From the NCBI RefSeq assembly GCF_000091305.1, contig NC_013929.1, positions 310,001 through 374,000 of the forward strand: a stretch of 64,000 bases of DNA. Direction: 5' to 3'. This document shows positions 45,603 to 54,405 of this stretch, piece by piece. The stretch's first letter is position 1; the number at the start of each line of letters is the position of its first letter. This DNA is from Streptomyces scabiei 87.22. Its GTDB lineage: Bacteria > Actinomycetota > Actinomycetes > Streptomycetales > Streptomycetaceae. Below the pieces are notes generated by a model. The model made no database searches. It was not told the origin of the DNA and was given only the letters and a program-made list of their open reading frames with translations. A program made the translations under genes and the position numbers.

Positions 45603-46753
45603 GGGTACGGGTCTCTCCTCGGGAATTCCGTGCGTCGGGTGCGATGGACGGGCGGCCCGGTGAGCCGGGCGTGCCGGGGGGTCGTGAGCAGGCCGGCGAG
45701 TTCCGCCGCCTCCACGGCCACGCGCAGCGCTCCGGCGGCGCGGTCCGGTCCGGGCAGCCCCGGGCCCACGGGCATCAGGTTGAGCGTGGTGGCCCCGGCC
45801 TCGGCGAACGCCGTCATCCGCTCGGCGATGCGCTCCCGGGGTCCGAGCAGCGAGGTGGCGTCGAGGAATGCGAGGGGTACGGCGGCCATGGCGCCGGGGT
45901 AGTCGCCGGCCAGGAACCGCTCCTGGACGGCGCGGGCCCCCTCCCCGAAGCCCATGCGCTCGGCCAGCCGGGTGTAGTGGTTGTCCTCCCGTCCGCCCAT
46001 GCCGCCGAGGTAGAGCGCGGCGTACCCCCGTACCCGGCGGGCGCAGGACCGCCAGTCGGGGCCGGTGACCAGAGGGACGCCGGGCGCGATGTCGAAGCCC
46101 GCGAGGGTGCGCCCCGCCTTCGCCAGGCCGGCCTTCAGGGGCACCAACTGCCGGGCGGCGTGGGCAGGGGAGAAGAACACCGGGAGCCAGCCGTCGGCGA
46201 TCTCTCCGGTGAGTTCCAGGTTCTTGGGGCCCAGGGCTGCGAGGTAGACCGGTATCCGCTCGCGCGGCGGCCGGATGGTCAGGGTGAGCGCCTTGCCGGG
46301 GCCGTCCGGCAGGGGCAGCGTGAAGTGCCGGCCCGCGTGGGCGAGCGGCTCCCGGCGCAGCGCCCGGCGTACGAGGGAGACGTATTCGCGGGTGCGGCCC
46401 AGCGGCGAGGCGAACCTGACGCCGTGCCAGCCCTCGGAGACCTGTGGGCCGGACACTCCGAGCCCGAGCCTGAGCCGTCCGCCGGAGAGGGTGTCGAGGG
46501 TGGTGGCGGTCATGGCAGTCGTCGCGGGCGAGCGGGCGGGGATCTGCAGGACCGCGCTGCCGACGTCGATACGGGTGGTGCGGGCGGCGATCCAGGACAT
46601 GACGGTGACGGCGTCGGAGCCGTAGGCCTCCGAGACCCATACCGCCGAGTAGCCGAGATCCTCGGCGAGGGAGGCGAGGGAGAGGTTGGAGGCGTCGTTG
46701 CCGCCGACCCAGTAGCCGAGGTTGAGGCCGAGGCGCAGGGAGGGGACGGACAT
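45599..46753 (-). CDS. F420-type LLM-class oxidoreductase
   Basis: A 384-residue luciferase-like monooxygenase-fold protein. N-terminal LRLGLNLGYWVGGNDASNLSLASLAEDLGYSAVWVSEAYGSDAV shows the TIM-barrel start typical of the F420-dependent LLM subfamily. Further family patches are RIDVGSAVLQIPARSPATTAMTA and RLRLGLGVSGPQVSEGWHG. It could act with F420 or FMN; the LGYSAVW and ALGPKN segments favour the F420 group. The gene precedes and overlaps the thioesterase gene. It likely tailors the peptide or a precursor (redox chemistry unspecified). Confidence 0.85.
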   Translation of the reverse strand: MSVPSLRLGLNLGYWVGGNDASNLSLASLAEDLGYSAVWVSEAYGSDAVTVMSWIAARTTRIDVGSAVLQIPARSPATTAMTATTLDTLSGGRLRLGLGVSGPQVSEGWHGVRFASPLGRTREYVSLVRRALRREPLAHAGRHFTLPLPDGPGKALTLTIRPPRERIPVYLAALGPKNLELTGEIADGWLPVFFSPAHAARQLVPLKAGLAKAGRTLAGFDIAPGVPLVTGPDWRSCARRVRGYAALYLGGMGGREDNHYTRLAERMGFGEGARAVQERFLAGDYPGAMAAVPLAFLDATSLLGPRERIAERMTAFAEAGATTLNLMPVGPGLPGPDRAAGALRVAVEAAELAGLLTTPRHARLTGPPVHRTRRTEFPRRDPYP

Positions 46754-46990
46754 GGGGGCTCCTGTGGGGGCTGACGAAGCGCGGGGTCGTGGCGTGGTCC
46801 CGGCCGCGGTCGGGGGTCGGGTCGGGGCGTGGTCTGTGCCGCGGGCGCCGTCGTGGTCGTGGTCGCCGTTCCCGGTCCGGTTCGGCGACTCGTGCGGGCT
46901 GTGGGTCGTGCGGGGCTGTGGGTCTCGCGCTGCGGGTCTGCGGGGCTGCCGGTACGTGCGGGCGCGGTCGGCGACTCGTGCGCCGCGGGG
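46754..46990. other. Gap inside the leftward operon, low complexity
   Basis: About 240 bases between the ABC permease and LLM genes, rich in GGTCGTGG/TGCGGG-like short repeats. No gene or hairpin stands out; the LLM ribosome site lies at its left end. Confidence 0.45.
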
Positions 46991-47893
46991 TCAGTGGTCC
47001 GTGCGGGTGCGGTAGCGCCAGGTCGACAGGGCGGCGAAGAGGGCGATGAGCAGCAGTGAGCAGCCCACGGTGTAGAGCGCGGGGTGCTGGGCGGGCCAGT
47101 CGTGCCGCACGCGGAAGCCCGGCGGGGGCGTGTTGCCGAAGAGCCGGCGCAGGGCGTCGGCGAGCGAGGTGATCGGGTTCCAGGCGGCGACCGTGGACAG
47201 CGGCCCCGGCAGGGTCGAGCCGGAGACGAATCCGGACGAGATGAACGTGGCGGGGAACAGCCAGATCAGCCCGATACTGCCGGCCACCTGGGCGTTCGGG
47301 GCGATCAGGGCGACGAACACGCCGATCCACGACATCGCGAAGGAGAACAGCAGCACCAGCAGAACCCCGGCCGCCACCTCGACGGGTCCGGTGTGCGCGC
47401 GCCAGCCCATCAGCAGGCCGCAGCCGGTGGTGACGGCGAGGCTCGCCACGCAGGTGGCGAGGTCGGAGGCGGTGCGGCCCAGCGGCAGGGCCACCCGGGA
47501 GATGGGCAGCGCGCGGAAGCGGTCGACCATCCCCTGCTCCAGGTCCCTGGAGAGTCCGACGGTGGTGAAGGTGGTGGTGAAGGCCACCGTCTGGGCGATC
47601 AGCCCGCCCATCATGTACGAGCGGTACGCCGGGCCGCCGAGGCTGTTGCCGAAGACGTAGCCGATGAGGAGGGCGTACACGACCGGTTCGACGAGGCAGG
47701 AGATGAGCAGGCCGGGGCTGCGCCGCAGATGCAGGAGGTTGCGCAGGGCGAGGTCGGTGCTCTCCGCGACGACGCGGAGCACCGGGCTCCTGCGGGCGGC
47801 TGCCGGGACGGTGCCGGGGGCGGCCGGGCCGGGGGCGCGGCCGGTCCGGTGCGGGGGCAGGGGGGTGTGCGGTACGCGGGCGGGGGCGTTCAT
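46991..47893 (-). CDS. DrrB-type ABC-2 transporter permease
   Basis: A 300-residue membrane protein. A 40-residue Pro/Ala-rich cytoplasmic tail precedes six helices of the ABC-2 permease fold, including the conserved EPVVYALLIGYVFG and the ABC-2 signature region RDLEQGMVDRFRALPISR. The ATG overlaps the ATPase stop by one base (TGATG), so the pair is coupled. With the ATPase it forms a DrrAB-type exporter, likely for the lipopeptide and self-resistance. Confidence 0.92.
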   Translation of the reverse strand: MNAPARVPHTPLPPHRTGRAPGPAAPGTVPAAARRSPVLRVVAESTDLALRNLLHLRRSPGLLISCLVEPVVYALLIGYVFGNSLGGPAYRSYMMGGLIAQTVAFTTTFTTVGLSRDLEQGMVDRFRALPISRVALPLGRTASDLATCVASLAVTTGCGLLMGWRAHTGPVEVAAGVLLVLLFSFAMSWIGVFVALIAPNAQVAGSIGLIWLFPATFISSGFVSGSTLPGPLSTVAAWNPITSLADALRRLFGNTPPPGFRVRHDWPAQHPALYTVGCSLLLIALFAALSTWRYRTRTDH

Positions 47894-48852
47894 CAGGCGG
47901 CCGTCCGGCGGGCGTGACCGGTCAGGCCGAGGAACACGTCGTCGAGGGTGCAGCGGCCGAGGCCGATCTCCAGCACCTCGACGTCCTCGCCCTCCAGGGC
48001 GGTGAGGGCGCGGGCGAGGGCGGCCCGGCCGTCGGCCGTGGCCGCCTCCACCCGCCGGGCGCGGCGGTCCACCGTCGGTGTCGTGCCGGTCGCCCGGGCG
48101 GCGGCGCGCGTCGCGGCGTCGAGCTGGTGGTCCGCGGCGACGCACATGACGAGCCGGTGGCCGGCGGACGCCTTGAGTGCGTCGCTGGTGCCCTCGGCGA
48201 CGACCAGTCCCCGGTCGATCACGGTGATCCGGTCGGCGAGCCGGTCCGCTTCCTCCAGGTACTGGGTCGTCAGCAGGATGGTGGTGCCGTCCGCCGCGAG
48301 TTCGGCGACCGCCTCCCAGGTGTCCAGCCTGCTCTCGGGGTCGAGACCGGTGGTGGGCTCGTCCAGGACGACCAGGGGCGGCGAGCCGACCAGCGCGGCG
48401 GCCAGATCGAGGCGTCGGCGCATTCCGCCGGAGTACGTGCCGGCCGGGCGCCCCGCCACGTCGGCGAGCCGGAACCGGGACAGCAGATCGTCGGCCACGC
48501 GGCGGGCCGTGCGACGGCCCACACCACGCAGTTTCGCGAGGAGATACAGGTTCTCGAATCCGGTGAGCAGCCCGTCGACCGTCGAATACTGCCCGGCGAG
48601 ACCGATGGTCGATCGCACCTTCTCCGGCTCCTCCACAACATTCCACCCATTCACGAGAACGGATCCGTGATCCGGTTCGAGGAGTGTCGTGAGGATCTTC
48701 ACCAGCGTGGTTTTACCGGCCCCGTTCGGCCCCAGCAGGCCCCTTATCTCACCTGTCCGCACCTCCAGTTCAACACCACATAACGCGCGGTTTGTCCGAT
48801 ATTTCTTGTGAAGGCCCTCGATGATGACGGCCGACGTGGCTGACACATGCAC
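47893..48852 (-). CDS. DrrA-type ABC transporter ATPase
   Basis: A 319-residue ATPase: Walker A GPNGAGKTT, Q-loop in GLAGQYSTVDGLLTG, signature YSGGMRRRLDLA, Walker B LVVLDEPTTGLD, H-loop TTQYLEEADRLADR. A C-terminal DrrA-like extension ends the protein. Start is GTG (48852). It is the first gene of the leftward operon and faces the fatty-acyl-AMP ligase gene across about 140 bases. Confidence 0.93.
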   Translation of the reverse strand: MHVSATSAVIIEGLHKKYRTNRALCGVELEVRTGEIRGLLGPNGAGKTTLVKILTTLLEPDHGSVLVNGWNVVEEPEKVRSTIGLAGQYSTVDGLLTGFENLYLLAKLRGVGRRTARRVADDLLSRFRLADVAGRPAGTYSGGMRRRLDLAAALVGSPPLVVLDEPTTGLDPESRLDTWEAVAELAADGTTILLTTQYLEEADRLADRITVIDRGLVVAEGTSDALKASAGHRLVMCVAADHQLDAATRAAARATGTTPTVDRRARRVEAATADGRAALARALTALEGEDVEVLEIGLGRCTLDDVFLGLTGHARRTAA

Positions 48853-48991
48853 GGAACCGTTCTACGCCCACCTCCAAGCCGGGTCGACCAGGGAAGCGTC
48901 AAGGTTTCTTGCCCGTTCGATGGCCATGCTTTAGGCGCACTTGAAGATTTCAGTACGGGTTCGAGAAGCAAGATCACGTACGGTTCCTGTC
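48853..48991. promoter_or_regulatory. Divergent promoter region of the two cluster operons
   Basis: Both cluster operons must start from here. On the plus strand TTGCCC (48909-48914) and TAGGCG (48932-48937) are separated by exactly 17 bases, a plausible sigma-HrdB-type promoter for the lipid/NRPS operon. The region is less GC-rich than its neighbours. No clear regulator gene is seen in the window. Confidence 0.5.
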
Positions 48992-50749
48992 GTGCGAGAA
49001 TTACTTACCGAGCTGACGGAACAGGCAGCGCGTAATCCGCAGCAGCCTGCCGTGACATACGTTTCAGACTTCACCGACCTCACAAGCACGGTACGCAATC
49101 GCTCCGAACTCGATCTGCATTCCCGGCGCATCGCCTCCTGGCTCCGGGAAAGATTCTCCTCAGGAGATCGCGCCCTTCTCCTCTACTCTCCCGGGATCGA
49201 ATTCACCACGGCTTTCTCCGCCTGCGTGTACGCCGGGGTCATCGCCGTGCCGGCCCCCTTGCCGGGCCGCTACCGGCACGAACGCCGCCGCCTCGCCGCC
49301 ATCGCGCGGGACGCCGGCGTACGGGTCGTCCTGACGCAGCGCGGCGATCTCCCGGACGTCGAGAAGTGGGTGGCCGAGGAGGGCATCCTCGGCGCGGTCT
49401 GCCACACCACCGACACCGGTGAAGGGGACCCGGACGCCTGGACCGCCCCCGAGGTGTCGCCCGACACCCTGGCACTGCTCCAGTACACCTCCGGATCGAC
49501 CGGCGACCCCAAGGGCGTCATGGTCACCCACGGCAACCTGGTCGCCAACGTCGAGCGGATGGCGGCCATGTTCCGCAACGACGGCGACACCACGTACGGC
49601 GGCTGGATCCCGCTCTACCACGACATGGGCCTGATCGGTCTGATGCTGCCCGGCCTCCTGAACGGGAACGGCTACGTGCAGATGGACCCCATGTCGTTCC
49701 TGCGCCGGCCGTACCACTGGCTGCGGATGCTGGACGCCTGCGGCATCGGGTTCACCGCCGCGCCGGACTTCGGCTACGAGATGTGCGTCCGCCGTGTCAC
49801 CGACGAACAGCTCGCCGCGCTCGACCTGTCCCGGGTCATGTTCTCCGACGGGTCGGAGCCGGTCCGCCACGAGGTGGTCACCGCCTTCACCGAGCGGTTC
49901 TCCGCGGCGGGGCTGCGGCCCGAAGCACTCGTCCCCGCGTACGGCCTGGCCGAGGCGACCCTGATGGTGTCGGGCACCGGCGGACGGCCCCCGCTGCGGA
50001 CGACGGTCGACGCGACGGCGCTCGAGAACCGGGAGTTCAGGCCGGCCACCGGCACGCAGCCGTCCCGGACCCTCGTCGGCTGCGGGTCACCGACCGGGTC
50101 CGACGTGCTGATCGTCGACCCCGACACCGGCCGAGCCCTGCCCGAGGGCCGCGTCGGCGAGATATGGCTCAGCGGCCCCTGCGTCACCGCGGGCTACTGG
50201 AAGAACGGGCCCGTCACCGACGCCACGTTCCGGGCACACACCGACGACGGACGCGGGCCGTTCCTGCGCACCGGTGACCTCGGAGCCCTGCTCGACGACG
50301 ATCTCTACATCACCGGCCGCAGCAAGGACGTCCTGGTCCTGCACGGACGCAATCTGCACCCCTCGGACATCGAATGCGAACTCCGCTCCCAGCACGAGGA
50401 GTTGGAGGGCCTGCACGGCGCCGTCTTCATGGTCGGGGACGACGGGGGAGCGGACGTCACCCCGGCGGTCGTCGTCGTCCACGAGATCCGCGCGCACTGG
50501 GGGGCCGAGCGGCTGGGGAGCATCGCCGTCGACATGAAGCAGACCGTGGTCCGGGAGTTCGGCGTCCCCGTCGCGGCGGTCGCCCTGGTCCGGCCCGGCG
50601 GCGTACGACGCACCACCAGCGGCAAGGTGCAGCGCGCGGCGATGCGCGCGCTGCATCTCGCCGGGGAGCTGGACACCCTTCACCTCCGCGAGGACCCGCT
50701 GCTCACCGACGCACTGGCCGGACAGCGGCGGCGGGTGAGCGGGCGATGA
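48992..50749 (+). CDS. Fatty-acyl-AMP ligase (FAAL) initiating the lipid chain
   Basis: A 585-residue adenylate-forming enzyme of the FadD32-like FAAL group. It has YTSGSTGDPKGVMVTHGNLVANV, the FAAL-typical GWIPLYHDMGLIG, VPAYGLAEATLMVSG and LRTGDLGALLDDDLYITGRSKDVLVLHGRN. It should activate a free fatty acid as acyl-AMP and load it on the acyl carrier protein encoded downstream. GTG 48992 is chosen over TTG 48941 because the FAAL N terminus begins there. The fourth codon is TTA (49001-49003), so translation should depend on the bldA leucyl-tRNA. Its stop overlaps the next ATG. Confidence 0.92.
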   Translation: MRELLTELTEQAARNPQQPAVTYVSDFTDLTSTVRNRSELDLHSRRIASWLRERFSSGDRALLLYSPGIEFTTAFSACVYAGVIAVPAPLPGRYRHERRRLAAIARDAGVRVVLTQRGDLPDVEKWVAEEGILGAVCHTTDTGEGDPDAWTAPEVSPDTLALLQYTSGSTGDPKGVMVTHGNLVANVERMAAMFRNDGDTTYGGWIPLYHDMGLIGLMLPGLLNGNGYVQMDPMSFLRRPYHWLRMLDACGIGFTAAPDFGYEMCVRRVTDEQLAALDLSRVMFSDGSEPVRHEVVTAFTERFSAAGLRPEALVPAYGLAEATLMVSGTGGRPPLRTTVDATALENREFRPATGTQPSRTLVGCGSPTGSDVLIVDPDTGRALPEGRVGEIWLSGPCVTAGYWKNGPVTDATFRAHTDDGRGPFLRTGDLGALLDDDLYITGRSKDVLVLHGRNLHPSDIECELRSQHEELEGLHGAVFMVGDDGGADVTPAVVVVHEIRAHWGAERLGSIAVDMKQTVVREFGVPVAAVALVRPGGVRRTTSGKVQRAAMRALHLAGELDTLHLREDPLLTDALAGQRRRVSGR

Positions 50750-52557
50750 TCACCACGGCCGACCTGGAGTGCCTGCTCACCGCCCACGAGGACGGCCCCT
50801 TCTCCCCGGAGACGCTCGCCGGGCTCGACGAGCGGGAGGAGTTCCCCGACGGCGCCGTCCGTGTCCTCGACTCCGCCGGACTGAGCGCCCACTACGTCCT
50901 GCCCGAGGGCGGCGACCTCGCCGAGACCGTGAGGCTGCTGCGTGCGGTCGCCCGCCGGGATCTGATCGTCGCCATCGCGCACGGCAAGACGTTCCTGGGG
51001 GCGGCACCGACATGGGTGGCCGGCCGCCCGGAGCAGGCCGCCCGGCTCGCCGAACGCGTCCGCGCCGGCGAACCGGTCTGCTGGGGCCTGACCGAACGCG
51101 ACCACGGCGCGGACCTCCTGGCGGGCGAACTCACGGCGACACCGGACGAGACGGCGGGGGCCGCTGCCCTCGCCGGAACCGATGGCATCGCGAGCACAGC
51201 CACAACCACAGCCACAGCCACAGCCACAGCCACAGCCACAGCCACAACCGATCGCACCCGGCCCGATCACATCACCGGCGCACCCGGCGGCACCGAAGCC
51301 CGAGCCCCCCGTGGCTGGCTGCTCACCGGGGAGAAGTGGCTCATCAACAACGCCACCCGCGCCGGTCTCGCCTGCGTCCTCGCACGCACCGACCCGGCGG
51401 GCGGCCCACGCGGCTTCAGCCTCTTCCTGGTGGACAGAGGACAGCTCCCGGAAGGGGCCTGGCGGAACCTGCCGAAGGTCGCCACCCACGGCATCCGGGG
51501 CGCGGACATCAGCGGCTTCGCCCTGGACGGCGCCCCCGTCCCGGCCGACGCGCTCGTCGGGGAGGAGGGCGACGGGATCCCCGTGGTCCTCAAGACGCTC
51601 CAGCTCACCCGCATCGCCTGCACGGCGCTCTCGCTCGGCGCCGCCGACCACGCCCTGCGCCTGGCCCGGGACTTCGCGGCCGGACGCGAGCTGTACGGCC
51701 GCCGTCTCGCCGACGTCCCGCACGTGCGCCGGATCCTCGGCCGGGCCGCCGCCCGCGCGCTGACCGCCGAGGCGGTGAGCCTGCTCTCCGCCCGCTCGGT
51801 GCACACCCTGCCCGGGGAACTGAGCGCGATCTCCGCGATCACCAAGGCGTACGTACCGACCGTCACCCAGGAGACCCTCGGCTCGCTCGGCGAACTGCTG
51901 GGCGTACGCGGCTTCCTCACCTCTCCCCCGGGCGGCGGCTTCGCGAAGTTGGAGCGCGACCACCGCATCTGCGGCATCTTCGACGGCAGTACGGCCGTGA
52001 ACCGCGCCGCTCTCCTCAACCAGATGCCGCGTCTGGCGCGCCAGTTGAGCCGCCGCAGGACCGACGGCGACGGGCTGGGCGCCGCGGCGGACCTCACCGC
52101 GCCCCTGCCCGCGTTCGACCCGTCCCGGCTGACCCTGCTGTCCGTGACGGGGTGCAGCGCCGTACAGGCCCTGCCCGACCTGGCGGCCCGCGCACGCGCT
52201 CATGCGGCACCGGGGACCGGACCGCTCATCGACCGGGTACTGGTCGAACTGACCCTCCTGGAAGCGGAGTCGGCCGACTTCGTACCGGTGACGGGCGGCC
52301 TCCCCAGCACGGCGTTCCGTCTCGCCGAGGCATACGAACGCGCCTACGCCGCGGCCGCCTGCCTGCTGCTGTGGCTGGAGAACCCATGCCTGCGCACAGG
52401 GCGGCTCGGCACGGCCGACCTGTGGCTGCGGTCCTGTCTGACCGCCCTGCTCGGGCGGGACGGCGCGGAGCCCGGAGGGAACGTCCTCGACACCCTCGCC
52501 GACGTCCTCCTCCGCATCCCCTCAGCGGAGTTCAGCCTGCTGGGAGGTTCCGCATGA
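50746..52557 (+). CDS. Acyl-CoA-dehydrogenase-like flavoprotein 1 (lipid desaturation)
   Basis: A 603-residue flavoprotein. It has the acyl-CoA-dehydrogenase middle domain (CWGLTERDHGADLL), TGEKWLINNATRAG, LPKVATHGIRGADISGFALD, and a C-terminal helical bundle with RELYGRRLADVPHVRRILG and GGGFAKLERDHRICGIFDGST. A Thr/Ala repeat insertion sits inside the middle domain at about residues 150-168. The C-terminal extension beyond the dehydrogenase core is about 80 residues. ATG overlaps the FAAL stop. It likely dehydrogenates the acyl chain on the ACP, as Ramo24/25-type enzymes do in ramoplanin (family knowledge). Confidence 0.87.
   Translation: MITTADLECLLTAHEDGPFSPETLAGLDEREEFPDGAVRVLDSAGLSAHYVLPEGGDLAETVRLLRAVARRDLIVAIAHGKTFLGAAPTWVAGRPEQAARLAERVRAGEPVCWGLTERDHGADLLAGELTATPDETAGAAALAGTDGIASTATTTATATATATATATTDRTRPDHITGAPGGTEARAPRGWLLTGEKWLINNATRAGLACVLARTDPAGGPRGFSLFLVDRGQLPEGAWRNLPKVATHGIRGADISGFALDGAPVPADALVGEEGDGIPVVLKTLQLTRIACTALSLGAADHALRLARDFAAGRELYGRRLADVPHVRRILGRAAARALTAEAVSLLSARSVHTLPGELSAISAITKAYVPTVTQETLGSLGELLGVRGFLTSPPGGGFAKLERDHRICGIFDGSTAVNRAALLNQMPRLARQLSRRRTDGDGLGAAADLTAPLPAFDPSRLTLLSVTGCSAVQALPDLAARARAHAAPGTGPLIDRVLVELTLLEAESADFVPVTGGLPSTAFRLAEAYERAYAAAACLLLWLENPCLRTGRLGTADLWLRSCLTALLGRDGAEPGGNVLDTLADVLLRIPSAEFSLLGGSA
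51195..51248. repeat. CACAGC hexanucleotide array in acyl dehydrogenase 1
   Basis: Nine tandem 6-bp units; units 3-8 are perfect CACAGC, unit 2 and unit 9 are CACAAC. It encodes an alternating Thr-Ala tract in frame, so expansion or contraction would change only linker length. Confidence 0.92.
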
Positions 52558-54266
52558 CCACCACGACGGGCCTCGCCCCCAAGCGCGCCGACGAACTGGA
52601 GCACCTGCTCGGCCCGCTCGCCGACCCGGCCCATCCCACCGGTGCGCGAGCCGTGCTCGCCGCCGACGAACGCGCCGAGACGCTCACCGCCGGGGAGTCC
52701 CTGCTGCACTCCTACGGACTGAACGCCGAGTTCGTCCCACCCGAGCTGGGCGGACGCCTGGAACGGGCCGACCACCTGGCCGAGGTCATGCGCGCGCTCT
52801 ACCGCCGCGACCCCGCGCTGGGCCTCGGTTACGGCGCCGGCTCGCTCATCGCCGGGGTCACCGTGTGGACGGCCGGCGACGAACGGCAGCGTGAGCACGC
52901 CGCCCGGCTGCTGCTGAACGGCCGGCGTGTCGCCGTCGCGTTCCACGAACTGGCGCACGGCAACGACATGGCGGGCACGGAGTTCACCGCGACCACCGCG
53001 GGCGACGGCTCGCTGCGGCTCAGCGGCCGCAAGGAGGTCGTCACCAACATCCGGCGCGCCGAGGCCATGGTCGTGCTAGCCCGCACCGATCCCCGGCCGG
53101 GTCCGCGCAGCCACTCCCTGGTGCTCGTCGACCGGGCGGGCGCCGACCGGGCGCGCCTGACCGACCTGCCGCGCTTCGCCACCGTGGGGATGCGGGGAGT
53201 CCAGCTCGGCGGCCTGGTCTTCGACGACCTGCCCGTGCCCGCCACGGCGGTCCTCGGCCCGGCCGGTTCCGGCCTGGAGACCGCGCTCAAGGCCCTGCAG
53301 ATCACCCGCACGGTCCTGCCCACGATGGCCACCGGCATCCTCGACACCGGACTGCGCATCGCCGTCGACCATCTGACGGGGCGCCGGCTGTACGGCGGTG
53401 CCGCGACCGACATCCCGCACGTCCGCTCGGAGCTGGCCGGTGTCTTCGCCGACCTGCTGCGGGCCGAGGCGCTGGGCGCGGTCGGCGCCCGTGCGCTGCA
53501 CCTGGTGCCCCGTGCGGCGAGCGTGTACGCCTCGGCGGTCAAGTTCGAGGTGTCCCGGCTGCTCCTGGCGGCCATGGACCGGCTCGCGGACCTCCTCGGC
53601 GCCCACTTCTACCTGCGTGAGGGGCCGACCGCGCTGTTCCAGAAGCTGCTGCGGGACCTCGCCCCCGTCGGCTTCGGGCACATCGCCCGCGCCGCCTGCC
53701 AGATGAGCCTGCTGCCCCAGCTGCCACTGCTGGCCCGCCGTACCTGGGCGGGCCCCGGCTCCGAACCGCCCGACGGCCTGTTCGCCCTCGCGGAGGCCCT
53801 GCCGCCCCTGCGCTACGACCTGCTGGCCCTGCACGCCGCGGGCCGGGACCCCGTCGCCGGCTCCCTGCACGCCCTGGCCGACACGTCCTGGGAGGCGGGG
53901 CACGCCGATCTGCGCACGGCGGTCGGTGACGACCGCACCGACCTCGCCGACCTGGCCGCCGTGTGCGAGGGGCTGTCGCCGGTCGAACTCGGCGTCGACG
54001 CCCGCCCCGAGACCTACGACCTCGTCACCCGGTACGTGCGTCTGCTGACCCGGACCGTCTGCGTCCAGGTCTGGCGGCACGCTCCCTCGGGTGACTTCCT
54101 GGCCGACCCGGCCTGGCTGAGAGCTGTCCTGCACCGGTCCGCGTCCGGCCCGTACGGGCCCGGCCCGCTGCCGGCCCCGGTCGAGGGAGCGCTCCTCGCG
54201 GAGCTCCTGGACCGCCGGGACACCGGCCGCTCCTTCGGTCTGACCGGAAGGCCGCTCGCCCTCTGA
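52554..54266 (+). CDS. Acyl-CoA-dehydrogenase-like flavoprotein 2 (lipid desaturation)
   Basis: A 570-residue second acyl-dehydrogenase-type flavoprotein. It has AVAFHELAHGNDMAGTEFTATT, RLSGRKEVVTNIRRAEAMVVLA, LPRFATVGMRGVQLGGLVFDDLP, and C-terminal RRLYGGAATDIPHVRSELAGVFADLLRAEALG. It differs clearly from the first copy, implying a different position or step on the chain. ATG overlaps the preceding stop. Two such enzymes plus FAAL and ACP recall ramoplanin- and enduracidin-type clusters, where the lipid is a 2,4-diene. Confidence 0.86.
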   Translation: MTTTTGLAPKRADELEHLLGPLADPAHPTGARAVLAADERAETLTAGESLLHSYGLNAEFVPPELGGRLERADHLAEVMRALYRRDPALGLGYGAGSLIAGVTVWTAGDERQREHAARLLLNGRRVAVAFHELAHGNDMAGTEFTATTAGDGSLRLSGRKEVVTNIRRAEAMVVLARTDPRPGPRSHSLVLVDRAGADRARLTDLPRFATVGMRGVQLGGLVFDDLPVPATAVLGPAGSGLETALKALQITRTVLPTMATGILDTGLRIAVDHLTGRRLYGGAATDIPHVRSELAGVFADLLRAEALGAVGARALHLVPRAASVYASAVKFEVSRLLLAAMDRLADLLGAHFYLREGPTALFQKLLRDLAPVGFGHIARAACQMSLLPQLPLLARRTWAGPGSEPPDGLFALAEALPPLRYDLLALHAAGRDPVAGSLHALADTSWEAGHADLRTAVGDDRTDLADLAAVCEGLSPVELGVDARPETYDLVTRYVRLLTRTVCVQVWRHAPSGDFLADPAWLRAVLHRSASGPYGPGPLPAPVEGALLAELLDRRDTGRSFGLTGRPLAL

Positions 54267-54405
54267 CGACGGCCGGCCCGCTCGCACCCGGTCCGGCCGA
54301 GGTGCCGTAGGCCGTGGAGGGCCGCGCCCGCCCAGGGCGGGCGCCCCCTCGTCCGCTGCGCCCTCCTTTCACCCCCACCCACCTGCCCAGAAAGAGATTC
54401 CTCTC

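Noticed and set aside
44889..47330. A single 813-residue thioesterase fusion protein
   Set aside because: The region before 45602 is antisense-like Arg/Pro low-complexity sequence from another frame of the LLM gene; the thioesterase starts at 45602, overlapping the LLM stop.
51195..51248. CRISPR-like array
   Set aside because: It is a 6-bp microsatellite without spacers, in frame within a flavoprotein gene. No CRISPR repeats were seen in the window.
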